Source: Siderastrea radians (lineage: Eukaryota > Cnidaria > Anthozoa > Scleractinia > Rhizangiidae). Taken from it: a stretch of DNA of 64,000 bases. Both the position numbers and the translations under genes were made by a program. The notes under the pieces are model-generated. The model searched no databases. It was not told the origin of the DNA and saw nothing but the letters and a program-made list of their open reading frames with translations. The stretch is from NCBI GenBank assembly GCA_964017195.1, contig CAXHKT010000102.1, forward strand, positions 361,001-425,000, read 5' to 3'. Within the stretch, counting starts at the first letter, position 1. Every line of letters begins with the position of its first letter. This document shows, piece after piece, positions 57,766 through 64,000 of this stretch.

Positions 57766-59208
57766 AGAACCGGGTCTTTTCTGGGTACAACGCGAACATG
57801 AAGGAAGCATAGCCTTACGTAAGCGGCCTCCATCGCTTTCATGTTATTCTCGCTGCTCGTGGACATAAACTAGTGAACAGTGATTTTGTTTTTTCGACGA
57901 AACAAAATGGGAAAACTTCCTTTCTGCGTAGGTTGGTGTTTGCTAATACTTTTTTTAAAGACGTGAACATTGTACAAACATTCATGCTTTTACTCCCATA
58001 ATAATGCGATAGTATAAGTTTGATGTTTTCTCGACTGCAAATAGTCGCAAGGTCTCTCTATCTTAAAGTGTTTTGTTGCCAAAATGATAGCCTTGCTTTT
58101 GATTGCTTCCCTCTCTTCTGGCTTTCACTTTTTTGCCTGTGATGGGTGTCAATTGACGTCGTGGGTGCAAATAGATAATAGCTTAACTACTTAACTGTTT
58201 AAGTCCTGGTTTAAATTTCAAAACCTCTCGCGTGGAATACCTCCTTAGTTGAAGGTGCTTTTATTCTCTGGAGGGTGCTCATAAAATCAATTCTTAAGCT
58301 CGGCATTGTCAGGGCAAGGTCTTACCGAGATATATTTTACCTCATTTCGGAAAAAATAACGTATGTCCCGGAACGTTTGTAGGATATCATTTTGACAATG
58401 GAATTTTCTAAAAGGGTGTTACTTCCCGTGCCATCGGCATGTTTACAGAGGCTGATAAGATCACACTGTATTTGCCACCGCTGTTAAAAGCGCGTGTTGA
58501 TAAGAAATCACTTAAAATGTAAAAAAAACAAAAGTTTGAAATTCATCACGTTTCTCCCCGATAATTGAATTGAATGTCTGAATTTGAAACTCTCGGACGT
58601 CGCATGACTGTCAGGACACACAGCGCACTCAATATTACACAGAATACAGTTGAGGAATTTCACCCGATGGGTAGTCATTCTTTGGTGGCCTCCGAGGGTC
58701 GTAGCCAGGTGTTACCTTGGAAGGAGTCTTGTTAGGCTCTCATTCGATACCTTGTGATAAGTGGGGTGTTTTTCTTATCGAAAAGTAATCGCTCGAACAC
58801 AAACATTGTTTTAACTTTGTTAGAGCTGTTTCTCGTCGGTTATACGAGGGAAAAGGAGGTGGCAAAAAAACGTAGCGTATCGTGGCTTCTGAAATTTGGT
58901 GGTGCGTGGAAATTATTAAAGTTATAGGTGACTAGCTGTTTCTGGTGCTCGCGTAAACAGATGGACGTTTCCGCGTGACACACTTGAAGCGCCCCCATTC
59001 CGGCACTTATTCTGGTGTCAGTAAAGCGGTGTGTTCATTTGTTGTCTTCACCTCACCTGGATGTGAGCGTAACTCTTGCAGTCTTTAAGCTCAGTCCTGC
59101 TGCACAGTTTCTAAAGCTATAAGTAAGTAGTGTTTATTGCAGGGATAGTCGAGTCTTGAACTAGACCACTGCTCTCAGTGTACAGTACTGTTCGCGCACT
59201 CCCAGAAA
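57766..59208. other. no gene seen; possible upstream region of the 59209 gene
   Basis: No open frame of note. It includes the second copy of the direct repeat (58148-58226). If the next gene starts at 59209, its promoter would lie here; no clear TATA box is seen. Confidence 0.4.
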
Positions 59209-59523
59209 ATGTTGGGGCGTCAAAATGGGGCAAGGGGTCCCTTTGTCTTAACCCCATGGGCTATCAATGGTCTCCATGTCTATGAAATTACTTTTCCGCT
59301 CAGACCGAGAAGCGGGTGTCGGTTAGTTGTAGACCAACAGGTTAAGCAGTTAACTGCGTCTCAGAGAGCGCAGGGCGGGGGTGGAAATTCAACCTCCATA
59401 TTAAAACGTTCTTTATTTTTCTCGCCAGACTGTTGCGTTGTACTCGACGACGGAAGTACTCCAGAAAGGGAGCCATTTGCGATGGAACCGTCCAGTTGTT
59501 TGGCAAGGCATTGCGTCCATCCG
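59209..59523 (+). CDS. candidate first exon of an unrecognised multi-exon gene
   Basis: From ATG (AAAATGTTGG) the frame stays open for 105 codons to a donor CCG then GTAAGC at 59524, in phase 0. It matches the phase of the following three small exons. A second ATG at 59482 (GCGATGGAACC) would give only 14 residues in this exon and is an equally possible start. The peptide shows no known domain; a Gly-rich stretch (AQGGGGNSTS) and several cysteines near the end are visible. The link to the downstream exons is inferred from phase and proximity. Confidence 0.4.
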
Positions 59524-59643
59524 GTAAGCATTTAATAACGTGCGCTCTTGTCGATATGAAGTGGTAATTGCGTACAGCAATTAAATTCTCGGTGTGCCAA
59601 TCCAGAAAGACACTTTCCGTTTTCGATTTGACAGGCGACGAAA

Positions 59644-59671
59644 TATTATTATTATTATTATTATTATTATA
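59644..59671. repeat. (ATT)n microsatellite
   Basis: Nine to ten ATT units, inside the first intron of the candidate gene. Confidence 0.93.
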
Positions 59672-60210
59672 TAAATAAATATATGAGTTTCATATATTCA
59701 CAATTTCATTATTATTACTATTAGTTGTTCGTTAATTTTCAAAACGTTAATTTCTATCTCTTTGGCCCCAAATTCTGAGTGTCGTCTTTAAACAACAGCT
59801 TTCTTTGTTTGACATTTGGCATTGTTTTAATACCCTGTGTATGATACCTCAAGTTTGGGAGCCATTACTGCCATCAGGAGGTAATTGAGTGCTGAAATCA
59901 ATGGTAATGGCGTGAAAGCGGATCAAGTGGCTACGCTTATTGCGCTTGAACTTTGCAAGGCTTGATTACATACATCTATAAAGTAGAAACTCCATTGGGC
60001 TGAAAAGTGAAACCAATCTTTAAAGAGGGTAAGTGGTTGTGTATTTCAATGCGCGTCTCGCTTCAAGTTAATGCGTGTATAGAGGGTCCTGTGGCTTTCT
60101 TAGTTGTAGAAGAATATTTGGAAATTTTCCTATTTCTGAAAAAACTCCCTCTAGGCTCAGTAGCACAACGCTACTTTTCTCTGTCTGAATAGGGTCATCT
60201 TTTTTCGCAG

Positions 60211-60276
60211 GTGTCGCCTTTTTCCGAGCAAGCTGCCAGCATTTCAGTTCACCGATGTGGAGTCGGTAACAATTCG
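60211..60276 (+). CDS. duplicated small exon, copy 1 (22 codons)
   Basis: Acceptor TCTTTTTTCGCAG, ending 60210; donor TCG then GTAGGT at 60277; phase 0-0. The peptide VSPFSEQAASISVHRCGVGN is repeated in altered form by the next two exons. An earlier donor (GTCG/GTAACA) would shorten it. Longer open frames on the opposite strand overlap but have no support. Confidence 0.6.
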
Positions 60277-60443
60277 GTAGGTTACAATTCGCTGAATGCA
60301 TTATTCTTTGAGTAAAGTCGAATCCTGATTCCAGCTGAAAGATGTTGAAGATATCTACTCTAAAATTTGACGACAGAAGGGGCAAATTGTTTTTGTTTTG
60401 TTTTGTTGTTTTTTGATGGCCGTGTATTTCTTTTGTTTTGCAG

Positions 60444-60518
60444 GTGTCCCCTCTTTCCGAATATGCGGCCAGTAGTTCGTGTTACACATATGCTGTCGGA
60501 CATTCCACCACCAATCAG
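60444..60518 (+). CDS. duplicated small exon, copy 2 (25 codons)
   Basis: Acceptor TTTTGTTTTGCAG, ending 60443; donor CAG then GTCAGT at 60519; phase 0-0. The peptide is VSPLSEYAASSSCYTYAVGH followed by STTNQ. The intron after it (TGACAATCCACTTAATACA) also matches the intron after the other copies, so exon and intron were copied together. Confidence 0.6.
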
Positions 60519-60664
60519 GTCAGTGACAATCCACTTAATACAATATTGTTTGAGTAATCACTGATTAGAGCCTTAATCCAGAAACTTTTAGTTTATTCAG
60601 TTAAAAAAAATTCTCCAAAAACCTTTATTTTCTTCAGTGACAAAATATATTTTCTTTTTCGCAG

Positions 60665-60739
60665 GCGTCACCTCTTTCCCAGCAGGCTGCAAGCATTTCG
60701 CCTCACAGATATGGAGTCGAGAATTCAGCTACCAATTCG
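60665..60739 (+). CDS. duplicated small exon, copy 3 (25 codons)
   Basis: Acceptor TTTCTTTTTCGCAG, ending 60664; donor TCG then GTAAGT at 60740; phase 0-0. The peptide is ASPLSQQAASISPHRYGVEN followed by SATNS. Copies 1 and 3 share QAASIS.HR.GV. Phase 0-0 exons can be added or skipped without shifting the frame. Confidence 0.6.
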
Positions 60740-61142
60740 GTAAGTGACAATTCACTGAATACATTATTGTTTGTGCAAACAATAGGGAAACCTGATGTTT
60801 AAGTGACTAACTAGTTAAACACTGAAAAAGTTAAGGCTTCCCTGGCCTTTGTGCTTACCTCGTTTTCACAACAGTGAGGCACAAGTGATTTAGACGATGG
60901 AAACGTTGGGGTTTCTTTTTAAAGCGATCACTGACTAGGGCTTTACGTCAAAAACCTTTACTTTCTTTCGCATCAAGGCAATCTAGAATACAGTTTAGAT
61001 GATAACCAAACAGTAAATTTATCTTTCCAAACTACTAGCATGCATGTATGGTTTTCATTTTAGTTCATTCTTTGAATCTTACTGACTGAAACCTAGACTA
61101 AAATTTTTTCTGTGTTTTCATCTGTGCCTTCATTTTTGTAAA
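60740..61142. other. intron-like, no feature
   Basis: Start of the intron leading to the right edge. Nothing is recognised. Confidence 0.45.
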
Positions 61143-61243
61143 ATAAGAACCTATTGACAATTTTAGGCTAAATAGGTTCTTATGAAAAGGGGGTTTAAAA
61201 TGAAAATTTTAGCCTAACAGGTTCCTAAATTTTAGGTTCTTAT
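61143..61243. repeat. AGGTTCTTA inverted/direct repeat cluster
   Basis: ATAAGAACCTATT (61143-61155) is the reverse complement of AATAGGTTCTTAT (61171-61183). AGGTTCTTAT recurs near 61234, and TTTTAGGCTAA has a near-inverse at 61209. Perhaps a decayed small hairpin element. Confidence 0.5.
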
Positions 61244-61305
61244 ATTTGGGTTTTTACTGTACTTGATTGCCCGGCGTACGAATTTAATTGGTCAACTTCA
61301 AACGA

Positions 61306-61488
61306 CTATACCTTTCTACCCTTTTAAGGTATTTCACTCACTTAAACGTTTTCTAAAAGCTTACAGACCATAATTTACATTGATTAGAATGTCCAAAGAA
61401 TTTTGATCTAAGTTAGTCGTTTTCAGGCAGTCAAAACTTCGGGTGCGAACTTAAAAGTTGCGCGTGTTGCTTGTTTTCGCTTTAATAG
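61306..61488 (+). repeat. direct repeat, partner at 61741-61895
   Basis: Both contain AAGGTATTTCACTCACTTAA, GCTTACA.AC.ATA.TTTACATTG, TTTCAG, CGCGTGTTG and GCTTTAATAG. They are about 430 bp apart and diverged, and no function is seen. Confidence 0.75.
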
Positions 61489-61966
61489 AGAACGCTGCAA
61501 GTAATCTCAAAGCAAAATAACTCCGTTTCTGTTTAACTTTGAGGATTGATCCCATATGTAGGAAAACGTTAACAGCATAAGAATTACGTAAAAAATTTAA
61601 ACTATAGCAATCGGACTGTTATTTTAAGAGATTCAAGCATCTGAATTCGCTACCGCAACATTCTTATTTTAAAAGATGCAATCATCTGAAGTCGCTATCG
61701 CAACACTAATAATTGGTATAATTACTTGTTTTTCAGGTGTAACTTTACCCTTTCAAGGTATTTCACTCACTTAAACGCTTTCTGAGAGCTTACAAACTAT
61801 AGTTTACATTGTTCAGAATTTGGAAGGGTTTCAGTCCGTTAAATCCTTGGGGGCGAAGGTGAAGGGGCGCGTGTTGGTTGTTTTTGCTTTAATAGTTGGC
61901 CTGGCGCACCCTACTGGTGTACACGAGTGTAACACCGTGCCTATGCACTAATTTAGGCTTCAGTGA

Positions 61967-62131
61967 AAGGCACATTTTTTTGCCAAAGCACAAGAAAAAA
62001 ACGTATAGGCACAAATCTACCCACATTTTACGCACATTTAAGGCACGTTTTAGGGAAAGCTTAGGCACAGTTCAGGCACAGTGTAGGCACAGTTTAGGCA
62101 CAGTTTGGCATGTCTGGGACACATTTTGCCA
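61967..62131 (+). repeat. AGGCACA 11-bp repeat cluster 1
   Basis: Seven or more AGGCACA(G/A)TTT-like units, several exactly 11 bp apart around 62071-62104, and similar units at 63570-63730. They could be subterminal repeats of a transposon, but no terminal inverted repeat was found. Confidence 0.75.
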
Positions 62132-63569
62132 CTTCTAATCCACAGATTAGAATCGTAGTGCTCCACAGTTTGCAGATTTTGATGCAGAATTCAGGTCATG
62201 ATCATTTAGCGTTTTCTTTTGCCTGGATTCAGTGCAAGTGTACATGTATTCATGAAGTTACGTACCCGACATAGATGGGTCACTTTAATTTTGTGGAAGA
62301 AGTTTAGCTTATTTTCTCAAAACCAAGTACTTTCTCATTCAATAGCAGTTGATTTGGAATAAAAAAACACGCGCATCTTGTAACACGTTTGTCTCTTTGA
62401 AAAGTCATTTTGATTTTCGTAACAGGTTCGCAGAGTTAGCTTTTAATTATTGTCATGCTTTCCTGGTAACATAAGCGTAAATCTTGGCCCCTTTTCTTCG
62501 GCAAAGATGCCGAAAAAGCGCACGTCAATGTCGAGAACTTTCAGTAAAGAAACTTGGGGTAACTGAACCGGGCAACCGTATAGTGCAAGCCGTTGCTCTA
62601 TTGCTCGATCACTCGATGCTTTAATCGAGAATAATGTTAAAGGAGCTCAAGAAGAAGAAAGATACAAGGGAACGGATGTTTATGCTCTTCCGTCGTCTGA
62701 CTGTCTGAATGCTCGTCCGCTTCTTTCACCGTGACTTTCGCCGTATCCTTGGCATCTTTTTACGGCTCGGTAAAATGTTTGTAAAAAATGTGATGCTCTT
62801 TCTGTAACAATGCAGCAAGGAAATTTTGCAATCAAATGAGAACCAAACATTTCAAATACAAATCTAGGATATCTGCGTTTTTTTCGAAGATTCCTTTGTT
62901 CATAATCTAGAATGTCAGCGTTCTTATCTCTTGCCCGATCTGTAAACACATTATTGCATTCCAGATTGTTGCATCGGCTTTCACGAAAACTATAAAAGAT
63001 CGTCAAACCAGCTAGCTATATTGATAACTTAAGGTGATTCGTTATTTTATTGGATGTGGAAGATGAACTTGACATTCCTCTAGCTGAAGTCATCCAAGAT
63101 TTTGGTCTTTTCTTCTCACTAAAAGGCCGCCGCGTACGGGCGTGCAGTTGTAAACACTGTAGAGTACTGTACAAAATTATAATATTTGAAATGCAGGGAA
63201 TGTCTTATTAGCGACGACAAATTCTAGGTTATCCTAAGATTTCACGTCTTATCGACGATAATGTAACTGTACATGTACCTGGGAAGATGACTACCTTGCA
63301 TCAGGTCCAGAAGCGAACTTAATTTTTAGAACACCGACATCTCTAACGACCCAGGTATGACAATTTATCTCGTGAGTCTTTTTGTTTTGCTCTAAAATTA
63401 TTTAAATACATCAGAAACTGTTCAAAGAAAAAATTAATAGGATAATGTTTAAAATTCATACCATCGAATAAGGAAGAGTGTACAGACCTCACAGAGATAA
63501 ATTAAAAATAATTTTGGCACTCTAACGTACAACATCTGTGTGCGATTACGCACGATTTTGGCGGAAAGC
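62132..63569. other. no gene seen
   Basis: Sequence between the two AGGCACA clusters. A 108-codon minus-strand frame (62680-63006) shows no recognisable domain, start context or splice support. Confidence 0.45.
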
Positions 63570-63730
63570 TAGGCACCGTTTTCGCGCAGAGTGAAGGCAC
63601 GGTTTAAGCACAACTCAGGCACATTTTAGGTACAGTTTAGGCACAACTTAGGCACACCTAAAAAATTGTAACGCACACTATGTACAACCCGGGCACATTT
63701 TGTGCACGAACTGTTTATGCCAAGGCACGC
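63570..63730 (+). repeat. AGGCACA repeat cluster 2
   Basis: Six or more AGGCACA/AGGTACA units of the same type and strand as 61967-62131. Confidence 0.7.
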
Positions 63731-63956
63731 TTCAGAATCTATATTTCGATCAAGCGCACGGCGCGAAGAACTTTCGTGTTATAAAAACACTGTCTAACCC
63801 CGTAAATTTGGTCGTAGTTTAGAAGCGGGTTTTCCCAATTTGCAAAAATTACCCTAGATACAAAGCTGAATCTTTGAGAATTTCGAAAGCCATTTTGTCT
63901 TGCTTTCCATAACAAACGGAACTTACATTAAAACGCTCTTTTAAATTGTTGTTCAG

Positions 63957-64000
63957 GCTGCTTCTGAGTGGATGCAAAATGGTACATCCTGCTATGACTC
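63957..64000 (+). CDS. possible further exon, cut by the window edge
   Basis: The acceptor AAATTGTTGTTCAG ends at 63956. The phase-0 reading AASEWMQNGTSCYDS continues to the edge. The phase and the AAS and SCY tripeptides resemble the duplicated small exons (copy 2 has AASSSCY), so it may belong to the same gene. Confidence 0.35.

Noticed and set aside
60068..60385. 105-codon minus-strand frame over the first small exon
   Set aside because: The plus-strand exons have consistent splice sites and phase and are repeated; the minus frame has no support.
62680..63006. 108-codon minus-strand frame
   Set aside because: No motif, splice signals or neighbouring exons.

Overview
The window looks like animal nuclear DNA, most likely from an anthozoan cnidarian such as a stony coral. 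The evidence is single-copy exons with GT-AG splice sites, a very dense crop of small inverted-repeat transposons (MITEs), a tRNA-derived SINE with a coral-like sequence style, and no bacterial operon structure. The organism assignment is recognition and inference; it was not tested by any search.

Layout. Bases 1-30190 are about 88 head-to-tail copies of a 342-bp satellite, which runs off the left edge. It splits into two sequence subfamilies that switch near 17.4 kb, and several multi-kilobase blocks inside it have been duplicated. Bases 30191-36654 are a related but rearranged array: about 163-bp short modules alternate irregularly with about 324-bp long modules. Sequence comparison shows that the 342-bp unit is an old dimer of about 171-bp halves, and that the short module is a recombinant between the two halves. 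All the many open frames in this satellite are by-products of the repeat.

Bases 36655-43600 hold scattered exons of a probable gene with a staphylococcal-nuclease-like (TNase) domain, interrupted by microsatellites, a 60-bp minisatellite and perfect palindromes. It may carry an in-frame stop, unless an alternative splice acceptor is used.

Bases 43609-50438 are the most interesting part. This is a 6,830-bp DNA transposon with perfect 110-bp terminal inverted repeats and a 9-bp target-site duplication. It carries an intact single-exon RecQ-family helicase of 631 residues reading in from the left end, and a spliced gene with a CxxC...CxxC zinc-binding start reading in from the right end. A 91-bp MITE with the same type of ends and also a 9-bp duplication sits just behind the helicase. 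I can recognise no classical DDE transposase inside.

Bases 50448-58300 are repeat-rich: a SET-domain exon, an inverted SINE dimer with a 14-bp target duplication, a large hairpin MITE, a tandem duplication of about 0.9 kb whose two copies carry reciprocal MITE insertions, and fragments of those MITEs elsewhere. Bases 59209-64000 hold the 5' part of an unrecognised gene with three tandemly duplicated small in-phase exons; it runs off the right edge.
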